Below, piece after piece: positions 15,842 through 24,420 of a stretch of DNA of 64,000 nucleotides; position 1 is the first letter of the stretch; each line of letters begins with the position of its first letter. A program made the position numbers and the translations under genes. The stretch comes from Corynebacterium renale (GTDB taxonomy: Bacteria; Actinomycetota; Actinomycetes; Mycobacteriales; Mycobacteriaceae), in NCBI RefSeq assembly GCF_002563965.1, contig NZ_PDJF01000001.1, positions 744,001 through 808,000 on the forward strand, read 5' to 3'. Under the pieces are notes generated by a model, which saw only the letters and a program-made list of their open reading frames with translations, was not told the origin of the DNA and did no database searches.

Positions 15842-18800
15842 ATGACTAAAAATACTAAGAGCGCCTCAGGTCTCGCCCTGAGTGGCTTGGTCCTTAAGGA
15901 TCGTATGCGCACCCTGATTGCTGCGGGTGCTGCAGTTGCAATCACCGCAACGGGTACCGTCGTTGTTCCGGCAGTTTCCGGTAACGGCGCAGTCGCGTAC
16001 GCGCAGGAGGCTGCGGCAAACCAGCCGGGGAAGAATAAGATGGTTCCTGATGCCATCTACACTAAGGCGGGCTGGCGCGATTTCTACGGCTACCATGGAT
16101 ACGCCTACATCAACAAGAATGACAACCCGAATGATATTGAGGACTCCAATGAGCCTCTCGTGGGTAACGTCATTTATCTGCAGTACGTCACGGGTAAAGG
16201 CGTCGTGTCCCCGACCTTCTACACCTTGACCGACTCTGAAGGACGTTTCTCATTCGATCTGTCTCAGTCGATAACGGGGCCGGCGGGTGCACCTGAATTT
16301 GACTTGACAGATAGTAACGTCCGCGTTCGCGTATGGGGTGAAAACCCAGATGAGTCGAAGTACTCCGTAGTCATGTCTGGTGACATGAGGTCGGGTAAAT
16401 ACTCAACCCGCTTGGATCGTGTTCAAGAATCCTGGAACTTCACTGCCGGTCCTGCGGGCTCCCGTGTCAGCAACGGAAGGTTCGTGCTGGAAGAAAAACC
16501 AAACTTGGTGGGTTGGCTGGCAAAACCGCAGGATCAGTGGACGGTTGCCACTGACGGCCAGACTGGTGAGCCAACAGTTGACGGATTATTCAATGATTAC
16601 GGCCAGTACGGTGCTATCGGCAGCGTTGTAAGCGCTTCGCGCGTGTGGTGGGAAAACAATGAGAATGCCGGTGGACTGCCTGACTACTATGGCTATAACA
16701 CCAACAAGGGTGACCGTGGCGCCAATGGCATGAAGGTTGTCGCTTCCTACCTCAATGATGAGGTTGCACGCCAGATTGACGCTTGGAAGGACGCTAATAA
16801 AGGGTTCACCGTTGAGCAGGAGCGTGCTGCTCAGGAACGAATCATCAAGGAATACGTCGCCGAACACGGCGAGGGCTCACACATCGCTGAGACGGTTGTC
16901 GCACCTGCGAAGGCAGACGGCCAGTTCTACATTCCGTTTAAGGGTCTCTATGGCGATACACGGTATAAGGAAAACCAGACGGCGCAGGTGTCTAACAAGC
17001 TAGCGCCGGGTGAATTTGGTACTCTCGCGCCGACTTACGTGCCTGAAGAAGGCGGATCGCGCTACGCGGCATTTAGTAGCTTGGCGATTAACCAGTCGAA
17101 GAAACGCCACGTCAACACGGACTACATGTATGTCTACCCGTTGGTTGAGGGCTACGGCGTACGTATGTCGTCGTTCCCGGTAAACATGTTCCAGGATGTT
17201 CGTTCCACCGGTGGCCCTAAGGTTGATCCTGGCGTCACCATTAACGGTGTTGATTTCCCAATCATTACCGCGGAGCCGATTTTTGACATCCCTGAGTACA
17301 ACTCGTACGACAACAAGGGTCGCGCTGGTTCGAAGGTCACCACGAAGACTGCTGGTCTGATTCCGAATGCTGACTACGCAATCCGCTGGTATGCAACTGA
17401 TCCTTCGGGCAAGCAAGTTGAACTTGAGGATAAGATCTGCAAGGTCAAGTCCGACAACACTGGCGCTCTGCCTTCCTGTGACTTCGAGGCACCTAAGGAC
17501 CTCGACGAGACCACGGTGTACACCGCTGCATTTGTTGCCGTTGATCCAGTTTCCGGTGAGGTTGATAACACCTGGATGATGGCAGACTCGTTTACTGCTG
17601 TTGTTCCTGAGAAGCTGCCTCTTGGCTCGGTCGGAACAGCTTACGGCGAGAACAACCCAGCACAGCACTTTGAGAAACTCCCAGACAACAAGGTTGAAGG
17701 CACTGAGCCTGTCTACCGCGCAGAGGGTCTTCCTGAAGGTCTGTCGATTGATCCTGCTACTGGCAAGATTTCTGGAACCCCAACGAAGCCAGGTACTTCC
17801 GAAGTTATTGTTACCCGTGAAGTCGAGGTAAAGGTTTCCAAGACTAATGATCAGGGTCAAAAAGAAGAGACAACGGTAACGCAAAAGGAGCAGGTCGTAA
17901 CGCAGCTCGTAGTTACCGACACTCCTTTGGCGGACGGTACTGTTGGACAGCCTTACGAGCAGGAAGTGAAGCCTGAAGGCTTCCCTGTGAAGTCTGAGGA
18001 GAACCCGAACGGCTACACCATCAAGGACGGCTCTCTCAACGTTGAGGGGCTACCCGAGGGACTGACTTTCGATCCTGCTACCGGCAAGATCACCGGTACC
18101 CCAACTGCTAAGACTCCAGAGGGCGAGAACGCTCCTTCTGAGAAGAATCCGAACGTCAAGGTTACTTACACGCTCGTTGACAAGAAGGGCAACGAAACCC
18201 AGGTAACTGACGAAGTACCTCTCAAGGTCGTTGATGCAGTTCCTACTGCAGACACTGTCCAGCCTGAGTACGGCAACACGCTAGTCGTTCCTGGTACCCC
18301 AGCAACCGCAACTCCTACGTTCAAAGACAAGGATGGCAAGGACGTTGCTAAGCCTGAGGGCGCTAAGTTCGAACTGAAGAACCCAGATGGCTCCGACTAC
18401 GTCGCACCTGAGGGCTACAAGGTAACCGTTGATCCTGAGACCGGCGTTGTCACCGTTGAAGCTCCTGCAAAGCCAAATGGTGAGACCGCTGAGGAGCTGA
18501 AGGTTCCTGTCAAGGTCACCTACACCGATGGCTCCACCGATGATGTGACCGCACCATTCCAGTTGGATACTGATGGTGATGGAACCCCTGACGTCACCGA
18601 TAAGGATGACGATGGTGATGGCATCGAGGACAAGGATGAAAAGGAGAAGGGTTCCAACCCGAAGGACGGTAACTCCGCTCCGACCACCATTGGTGACATT
18701 CCTAACCAGAATGTCACCGTTGATAAGGCAATTGACCCTGTCAAGGTTGTAGTCACTGATGCTCCGACCGGCAGCACCGTTGAGGTCACTGGTCTTCCAG

Positions 18801-21469
18801 AGGGTGTGACGTACAATCCTGAGACTGGTGAAATCACTGGTACTCCAACCAAGCCTGGTACCTCTGAGGTCAAGGTTGTTGTCAAGGACAAGGATGGCAA
18901 GCCTGTTATCGGTGCTGATGGCAAGCCTGTCGAAAAGACCTTCACCTTCACCGTTGCTGACAAGCCAGTCGATGGTCCGAAGATCGTCGGTGGCAAGCAG
19001 ACTGATGAGGTTCCTGCTGACGGTAACCCGAAGAAGTTGGATGACAAGATCTCCGGCCCGACCGACGGCCTGACCGGTGAGGTCAAGGACAAGGACGGCA
19101 ACCCGATTCCTGGTTCCAAGGTTGAGATCACCCCTGACGGTGAGATCAAGGTAACCGTTCCTGAGGGCACCGACCCGCAGGATGGCAAGGTCACCATCAA
19201 GGACAAGGATGGTAAGGACCTCGGTGATATTGACATCAAGATCACCGATAAGGCTCCGGAAACCAAGATCGTCCCTGGTACCCAGACTGATGAGGTTCCA
19301 GCTGACGGTAACCCGAAAACCCTGGATGACAAGATTTCCGGCCCAACCGACGGCCTGACCGGTGAGGTCAAGGACAAGGACGGCAAGGTTATCCCTGATG
19401 CCAAGGTTGAGATCACCCCTGACGGTGAGATCAAGGTAACCGTTCCAAAGGGCACCAACCCTCAGGACGGCAAGGTCACCATCAAGGACAAGGACGGTAA
19501 GGACCTCGGTGATATTGAAATCAAGATCACCGATAACACCGCTCCTTCCATCGACAACGTGAAGTCCGATGACAAGAAGATCACCGGCACCGGCGATCGT
19601 CCAAACGAGGACATCACTGTCACCTTCCCAGATGGCACCGAAGCAAAGACCAAGACCGACGACAACAACAAGTTCGAGGTCCCAGTCCCAGCTGACAAGC
19701 CGCTGAACAATGGCGACACCGTCAAGGCTAAGGATGGCAACAGCAACGAGTCCGAGCGCATCGTTGGTGCAACCGACGCGGATACTCACAAGCCAAGCTA
19801 CGGCGCTGAAAACACCCGTACCGGCGTCAAGGTTGGCGAGAACGCCGATACTCCTAACCCGTTTGCTACCCCAGCACCGGTCAAGGACGTAAAGGTTGAC
19901 ACCCCAGCAGGTGCTAAGTACTGGACCTTCACTCCGAAGGCTGACCTGTCCGGCATCATCAACGGCCAGGCTCCAACGGCTGAGAACCTGAAGGCTGAGT
20001 ACACAACCGAAGCTGACAAGATTGGCAAGTCTTGGGACAAGTTCGTAGAGATCTTCACCCCGATCGCTAAGCCAGAGACCAAGGTTGACTTCACCTTCGA
20101 AGACGACTCCACTAACTCTGCAAACGCAAAGTGGGATCTGCTGGGCAAGGATGGCAAGTCCATCCTCGACCCGAACGGCGACGCTGATGGCGATGGCACC
20201 TCCAACAAGGATGAAATCGACAACGGCAACAATCCGTTCGACAAGGGTGACAAGCCTAGCGCTCCGACCACCGTCGACCAGGGCAATGTCAAGCCGGTTA
20301 ACCCAACCGACGACAAGCAGGGCACTGGCGTTATCGTCAACAACCCTGACAAGGACACCAAGGTCACTGCTAAGGATGAAGACGGCAAGACTGTTCCTGC
20401 AGTCATCAACCCTGAGACCGGTGAAATCGAAGTAACCCCAGGTAAGGACGTCGATGGTCCTATCACCGTCATCGTTGAGGATCCTGAGCTGCCTGGTGGC
20501 AAGGTTGAGATCGAGGTTCCTGTCAACGGCCACGAAAAGGGCCGCGATGACAACGGTTCCGACAAGGGGAAGACCTCTGTCGACCAGGGCAACGTCAAGC
20601 CGGTTAACCCAACCGACGACAAGCAGGGCACTGGCGTTATCGTCAACAACCCTGACAAGGACACCAAGGTCACCGCTAAGGATGAAGACGGCAAGACTGT
20701 TCCTGCAGTCATCAACCCTGAGACCGGTGAAATCGAGGTAACCCCAGGTGCTGACGTTGATGGTCCTATCACCGTCATCGTTGAGGATCCTGAGCTGCCT
20801 GGTGGCAAGGTTGAGATCGAGGTTCCTGTCAACGGCCACGAAAAGGGTCGCGACGACAACAAGAAGCCTGCCGGTTCCTCCGAAGGCATCGACGTTCAGA
20901 AGTGTGTTGCTACCGGCCTCGGTCTGGGCATCCCATTCCTGGCACTGGTTCCTCTGGCCCTCGGCCAAGAGCTGAACATCCCAGGCGCCAAGGAAATGAA
21001 CGCTCGTATCAGCCAGCAGATTCAGGATGCAAACACCGCGCTCCAGCAGCGTGCAGGTATCTTCAACCCACAGCTGGCACAGTGGGTCGATAACCTGAAC
21101 AACACCCTGAAGTCGCCACAGGTACAGCGCGGTCTGCGCCTCGCAGGTCTGCTCGCCTACGGCCTAGTCGCTGGTCTGACCATCGCTGACCAGTGCATGC
21201 CAGCAGAAAAGCAGTCCTCCCAGAAGACCGACCTCTTCGGCTCCCTCTCCTCCAAGAAGGATCAGCCAAAGGACAACGCGTCTTCCAAGAAGGATCAGCC
21301 AAACGCTAACGGTTCCTCCAAGGAAGCACCAGCAACCGAAGCACCAGCAACGGACGCTCCAACAGCCGAAGAGAACACCCCTAACGCTGAGCAGCCAACT
21401 GACGAAGCAGTACAGCCAGAAGCATCCGCAACTGACACCACTGCAGACGCAACCGGCGAAGAGGCATAG
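15842..21469 (+). CDS. Large repeat-containing cell-surface protein (1875 aa)
   Basis: An acidic secreted protein. Signal peptide cleavage is predicted after AYA (residue 54). A unique N-terminal region runs to about 590. Putative Ig-like (He_PIG-type) modules with GLPEGLxxxPxTGxIxGTP motifs lie near 630, 735 and 985. A thrombospondin-3-like calcium-binding DxDGDG stretch is near 908, two 95-residue tandem repeats at 1047-1236, and two ~94-residue repeats on a 102-residue period at about 1478-1673. There is no LPxTG sorting motif. The C-terminus has two hydrophobic segments (about 1690-1707 and 1764-1783) and a Ser/Ala/Glu-rich tail, so anchoring is through the membrane or mycomembrane. A role in adhesion or as a surface layer is inferred. 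A strong terminator follows, so the gene is monocistronic. Confidence 0.85.
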   Translation: MTKNTKSASGLALSGLVLKDRMRTLIAAGAAVAITATGTVVVPAVSGNGAVAYAQEAAANQPGKNKMVPDAIYTKAGWRDFYGYHGYAYINKNDNPNDIEDSNEPLVGNVIYLQYVTGKGVVSPTFYTLTDSEGRFSFDLSQSITGPAGAPEFDLTDSNVRVRVWGENPDESKYSVVMSGDMRSGKYSTRLDRVQESWNFTAGPAGSRVSNGRFVLEEKPNLVGWLAKPQDQWTVATDGQTGEPTVDGLFNDYGQYGAIGSVVSASRVWWENNENAGGLPDYYGYNTNKGDRGANGMKVVASYLNDEVARQIDAWKDANKGFTVEQERAAQERIIKEYVAEHGEGSHIAETVVAPAKADGQFYIPFKGLYGDTRYKENQTAQVSNKLAPGEFGTLAPTYVPEEGGSRYAAFSSLAINQSKKRHVNTDYMYVYPLVEGYGVRMSSFPVNMFQDVRSTGGPKVDPGVTINGVDFPIITAEPIFDIPEYNSYDNKGRAGSKVTTKTAGLIPNADYAIRWYATDPSGKQVELEDKICKVKSDNTGALPSCDFEAPKDLDETTVYTAAFVAVDPVSGEVDNTWMMADSFTAVVPEKLPLGSVGTAYGENNPAQHFEKLPDNKVEGTEPVYRAEGLPEGLSIDPATGKISGTPTKPGTSEVIVTREVEVKVSKTNDQGQKEETTVTQKEQVVTQLVVTDTPLADGTVGQPYEQEVKPEGFPVKSEENPNGYTIKDGSLNVEGLPEGLTFDPATGKITGTPTAKTPEGENAPSEKNPNVKVTYTLVDKKGNETQVTDEVPLKVVDAVPTADTVQPEYGNTLVVPGTPATATPTFKDKDGKDVAKPEGAKFELKNPDGSDYVAPEGYKVTVDPETGVVTVEAPAKPNGETAEELKVPVKVTYTDGSTDDVTAPFQLDTDGDGTPDVTDKDDDGDGIEDKDEKEKGSNPKDGNSAPTTIGDIPNQNVTVDKAIDPVKVVVTDAPTGSTVEVTGLPEGVTYNPETGEITGTPTKPGTSEVKVVVKDKDGKPVIGADGKPVEKTFTFTVADKPVDGPKIVGGKQTDEVPADGNPKKLDDKISGPTDGLTGEVKDKDGNPIPGSKVEITPDGEIKVTVPEGTDPQDGKVTIKDKDGKDLGDIDIKITDKAPETKIVPGTQTDEVPADGNPKTLDDKISGPTDGLTGEVKDKDGKVIPDAKVEITPDGEIKVTVPKGTNPQDGKVTIKDKDGKDLGDIEIKITDNTAPSIDNVKSDDKKITGTGDRPNEDITVTFPDGTEAKTKTDDNNKFEVPVPADKPLNNGDTVKAKDGNSNESERIVGATDADTHKPSYGAENTRTGVKVGENADTPNPFATPAPVKDVKVDTPAGAKYWTFTPKADLSGIINGQAPTAENLKAEYTTEADKIGKSWDKFVEIFTPIAKPETKVDFTFEDDSTNSANAKWDLLGKDGKSILDPNGDADGDGTSNKDEIDNGNNPFDKGDKPSAPTTVDQGNVKPVNPTDDKQGTGVIVNNPDKDTKVTAKDEDGKTVPAVINPETGEIEVTPGKDVDGPITVIVEDPELPGGKVEIEVPVNGHEKGRDDNGSDKGKTSVDQGNVKPVNPTDDKQGTGVIVNNPDKDTKVTAKDEDGKTVPAVINPETGEIEVTPGADVDGPITVIVEDPELPGGKVEIEVPVNGHEKGRDDNKKPAGSSEGIDVQKCVATGLGLGIPFLALVPLALGQELNIPGAKEMNARISQQIQDANTALQQRAGIFNPQLAQWVDNLNNTLKSPQVQRGLRLAGLLAYGLVAGLTIADQCMPAEKQSSQKTDLFGSLSSKKDQPKDNASSKKDQPNANGSSKEAPATEAPATDAPTAEENTPNAEQPTDEAVQPEASATDTTADATGEEA
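18980..19549 (+). repeat. Two tandem 285-bp repeats inside the surface protein gene
   Basis: Units 18980-19264 and 19265-19549 encode two near-identical 95-residue modules (KIVxGxQTDEVPADGNPK... to ...DIKITD). The DNA is closely similar, so slippage or recombination could change copy number. Confidence 0.85.
20273..20860 (+). repeat. Two 282-bp direct repeats (306-bp period) inside the surface protein gene
   Basis: Copies at 20273-20554 and 20579-20860 differ at only a few bases by eye and encode VDQGNVKPVNPTDD to EVPVNGHEKGRDDN. Such near-identity suggests recent duplication or gene conversion. Confidence 0.9.
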
Positions 21470-21497
21470 TTAGAACACCACTAACAAAACCTCCCCC

Positions 21498-21530
21498 AGA
21501 ACCCCAACTCCCCTCGGGAGTTGGGGTTCT
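21498..21530 (+). terminator. Intrinsic terminator of the surface protein gene
   Basis: A perfect 15-bp stem (AGAACCCCAACTCCC with GGGAGTTGGGGTTCT) and a 3-nt loop start 28 bases after the stop codon. The downstream U-tract is weak (CCCCATTTAA). Confidence 0.85.
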
Positions 21531-21569
21531 CCCCATTTAAAAAGCAACCCCAACTGCTACGGTCAACAT

Positions 21570-21968
21570 ATGAAGAAACTCACCACCGCAGCAGCAACCA
21601 TCCTCCTCACCGCAAACCTACTCACCCCCGCCACAGCACACGAAGCGCCCAACCCCGGATCCTCACAAACCGAACTCAACCAATGGCAACACGACCCGCT
21701 CGGTGCACTCGTCTAGGGGATCATAAAAACCGGTGCAAACATCCTCCAATCAAACGCGTTCGTCGCAAGCGTCGCATCCATGTACGCAATGGGACCCATC
21801 GGTCCACAAACGGGTGCCATCGCCGAACTCACCCACTGTGCCAACACGGCCACATCCTCAAACCCCACCGGAGCCGCTAGATACATCGGCGCGGCAGTAT
21901 GCCTCCTAACCAACCCAGGACTCCAACAACGCCTCGCTGACCAAGCCACCAACCCCCACTACCGCTAG
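21570..21968 (+). pseudogene. Small secreted protein interrupted by an in-frame TAG
   Basis: ATG 21570 opens a frame with a clear signal peptide (MKKLTTAAATILLTANLLTP, then ATAHEA). It reads 48 codons to TAG 21714-21716. The same frame then stays open for 83 more codons to TAG 21966-21968, with a plausible mature domain (GIIKTGANILQSNAF onward) containing two Cys. A single CAG-to-TAG change would explain the break, giving an original 132-residue protein. No frameshift is needed. Alternatives are amber readthrough, or a 48-residue secreted peptide plus a separate downstream frame from ATG 21780. The family is not recognised. Confidence 0.65.
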
Positions 21969-22108
21969 GCGGCAGCCCCCTACCCCCAAATGTGGATAAC
22001 GGCCATAAATTCTTAGCCAAAAGTTAGGCGCAAACACGCCGGTAGTGTACTGTTTTAGCAAACAAATCAATGCCCAACGGCTATAAATTTGCTAGAAAGA
22101 CACGCCGG

Positions 22109-23545
22109 ATGAACCTCAAAAAACTAAGCGGAAACCTCCTCGTCCGCATCATCGTCGCCATCATACTTGGCGTCGTATCCAGCTTCTTCTTCCCAGAATG
22201 GCTGGCACGCATCTTCATCACCTTCAACAGCCTCTTCTCCAACTTCCTCGGATTCTTCGTCCCCATCCTCATCTTCGCGCTCATCACGCCAGCCATTGCA
22301 GGCCTCGGTCGCGGCGCAGGTAAGTGGCTCGGACTGACCGCAGGTGTTGCGTACCTCTTCACCATCGTCTCCGGCCTGTTGGCCTACGTCACCGCACGAG
22401 GCCTCTACCCCACCCTCCTCGGCGACACCAACGTCAACGCCGTCGCAGACATCTCAGAGGGCGAACTCGAGCCATACTTCTCCATCGAAATGACCCCACC
22501 ATTTGAGGTCATGACGGCCCTCCTCCTGGCCTTCTGCCTTGGCATCGCGATGACTACGGTGAAGTCGGAAACCATGTACAAGGTGTCCCGCGAACTCGAG
22601 CAGGTCGTCATGAAGGTCATCTCAGCCTTCGTCATCCCACTGCTGCCGGTATTCATCTACGGCATGTTCCTCTCCCTGGGCATGAACGGAAACCTGCGCG
22701 AAACCTTCGTAGTCTTCGGTAAAGTCCTCGTGCTCTCGATCGCAGGCACGCTGGTGTACCTCCTCATCCAGTACCTCATCGCAGGAGCCATCGCCGGCAA
22801 GAACCCATTCAAGTCCCTGGGGAACATGATGCCGGCGTATGCGACGGCACTGGGAACGTCGTCAAGCGCGGCAACCATCCCTGTCACCTACGCGGGCGTA
22901 CTGAAGAACGGCGTGGACCGCAACGTCGCCGGCTTCGTTGTGCCGCTGTGCGCAACGATCCACCTCGCCGGCTCCATGATGAAGATCATGCTGTACGCAT
23001 TCGCCATCGTGTACATGGCAGGCATGGACGTCTCCCCGGGTCTGGCCATCGGCTTCCTGCTCATGCTCGGTATCACCATGATCGCCGCACCAGGCGTACC
23101 GGGTGGCGCAATCATGGCGGCCGTGGGTCTGCTTGGCTCCATGCTGGGCTTCGACGAAAACCAGGTCGCCCTCATGATCGCCGCGTACATTGCTGTTGAC
23201 TCCTTCGGCACCGCAGCGAACGTCACCGGTGACGGTGCGCTGGCACTGATCATCGACAAGTTCGCTCGTGGCAAGATCAAGCCAGTCGAAGAAATGGACT
23301 TGGATGACGCCTCCCTGGCCTCTGCAGGGTTCTCCTCCCAGCACTCCAAGGGTGCCCTGCACTCCGCAGCCGCCGAAGCCGTAGGATACGGCCGCACCGC
23401 GGGTTCCGCAGCGGACGATAGGTTCTTGCTCGCCGAGTCGGAAAGCGGCCCCGACTCCACCCGGGTAGGCGAAGACGTCTCCCCCGACCGGTTGACCAAC
23501 GGCCGGCTAATCGAAGAAGCCGGCGACCAAGCAGGCGAACGATAA
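22109..23545 (+). CDS. Dicarboxylate/amino acid:cation symporter (DAACS family)
   Basis: A 478-residue membrane protein with about eight transmembrane segments plus re-entrant loops. The serine-rich hairpin (TALGTSSSAATIP) and the cation/substrate loop of the last helices (APGVPGG, then NVTGDGALALI) are those of the GltP/DctA/SstT superfamily. It should import a dicarboxylate or amino acid with Na+ or H+. A hydrophilic C-terminal tail of about 80 residues is unusual. ATG 22109 follows an AGAAAGA motif; ATG 22070 is an alternative. It ends in a shared bidirectional terminator. Confidence 0.85.
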   Translation: MNLKKLSGNLLVRIIVAIILGVVSSFFFPEWLARIFITFNSLFSNFLGFFVPILIFALITPAIAGLGRGAGKWLGLTAGVAYLFTIVSGLLAYVTARGLYPTLLGDTNVNAVADISEGELEPYFSIEMTPPFEVMTALLLAFCLGIAMTTVKSETMYKVSRELEQVVMKVISAFVIPLLPVFIYGMFLSLGMNGNLRETFVVFGKVLVLSIAGTLVYLLIQYLIAGAIAGKNPFKSLGNMMPAYATALGTSSSAATIPVTYAGVLKNGVDRNVAGFVVPLCATIHLAGSMMKIMLYAFAIVYMAGMDVSPGLAIGFLLMLGITMIAAPGVPGGAIMAAVGLLGSMLGFDENQVALMIAAYIAVDSFGTAANVTGDGALALIIDKFARGKIKPVEEMDLDDASLASAGFSSQHSKGALHSAAAEAVGYGRTAGSAADDRFLLAESESGPDSTRVGEDVSPDRLTNGRLIEEAGDQAGER

Positions 23546-23583
23546 AAAAATTGTGCCACCCGCGCGGGTGGCACAATTTTTTT
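23544..23583. terminator. Perfect 40-bp palindrome, bidirectional terminator
   Basis: Seven A, then TTGTGCCACCCGC, its exact complement, and seven T: every base pairs. It overlaps the stop codons of both convergent genes (symporter TAA 23543-23545; secreted protein TAA 23584-23582) and provides a U-tract in both directions. Confidence 0.93.
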
Positions 23584-24418
23584 AACTCCGGGCTATCCGG
23601 ATCATCTCCGGCGTAATCGTGATGATGTGCGCCAACATGGCCAGCACACCAATCGAACCCACCACCCCGATAATGATCTGGGTGGTTAATTCTTGCCGGG
23701 CGGCGTCGGCGTCGTCCTGGTTCTTCTTATCCGAACTCATCTTCTCCAACGCGGCCAGGCCCGTGCGCTTCTTGAACTCCTCCTCATTGAAGGGGAATTC
23801 GCGCTTGATGTCGTCGCCAAGTGTGTCCGTGCCAAGCTTGTCCTTGAGCGTGTCCGAGACCTTATCGGCGCCAATCTTTTCCTTGATCTTGTCCCCATCC
23901 GGCTTCACGCCGTCCAGGGGGCCGATCTGCAGATGGTCCTTGATGCGGTCCTTGGCCTTATCGCCCAAGTTCTCCCCGCCAATACCTTTCAAGATCTTGT
24001 CCGGGTCAATCTGGAACTCCTTGCCCAAGGCCTGGCCCAGGCCTTCCGTGCCCAGCTTGTCCTGCAACTGCTTCGAGAAAGCATCGCCGGAAACCTTGTT
24101 CAGACCAATCTCCTTGGCCACAGCCTCGGAATCGATGGTCAGCTCGGGGAGCTTGTCGGTGCGCAGACGATCCTTGACCTTCTGCACAACCTTATCGCCA
24201 AGCTTGTCCAACGCCGCCTGCAACTCCGGGTGCAGGCCACCAAGGGCCTGGACGTCGGGGTCGTTCTGAAGCTCCAGAATCTCCTTCAACTCCGGCAGGC
24301 CCGTCAGCGTGGAGATCAGCCAAATCTCAAAACTCGACAAGGGGCGCGCCTGCGCGGGCTGGGCAACCGTACACGTCACCGCGGCTACGGTAACGAGGCT
24401 CACTGCAACACGATTCAT
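23582..24418 (-). CDS. Secreted protein with C-terminal membrane anchor (278 aa)
   Basis: A 278-residue exported protein: signal peptide to about residue 24 (AQPAQA), a helical Lys/Asp/Gly/Leu-rich middle, and a hydrophobic anchor near residues 245-266. The middle contains a degenerate repeat, DKLGTEGLGQALGKEF against DKLGTDTLGDDIKREF. I recognise no family. The gene lies two bases after the stop of a larger secreted protein of similar architecture (C-terminal anchor, Asp/Lys/Leu/Gly repeats), so the two are probably an operon and work together at the cell surface. It ends at the bidirectional terminator. Confidence 0.7.
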   Translation of the reverse strand: MNRVAVSLVTVAAVTCTVAQPAQARPLSSFEIWLISTLTGLPELKEILELQNDPDVQALGGLHPELQAALDKLGDKVVQKVKDRLRTDKLPELTIDSEAVAKEIGLNKVSGDAFSKQLQDKLGTEGLGQALGKEFQIDPDKILKGIGGENLGDKAKDRIKDHLQIGPLDGVKPDGDKIKEKIGADKVSDTLKDKLGTDTLGDDIKREFPFNEEEFKKRTGLAALEKMSSDKKNQDDADAARQELTTQIIIGVVGSIGVLAMLAHIITITPEMIRIARS

Positions 24419-24420
24419 AC

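Noticed and set aside
18980-20860. CRISPR-like array because of regular repeats
   Set aside because: The repeats are long, in frame and encode protein modules; there are no short repeats with unique spacers and no cas genes in the window.
18281-20968. An 895-codon open frame on the minus strand inside the surface protein gene
   Set aside because: It is an antisense shadow caused by the repetitive Asp/Lys/Gly/Thr codon use of the real gene. It has no ribosome-binding site and its predicted product is unlike any protein.
21991-21999. DnaA box TGTGGATAA (also at 47914-47922) as part of an origin
   Set aside because: Single isolated boxes without clustering, an AT-rich unwinding element or dnaA/dnaN genes do not make an origin.
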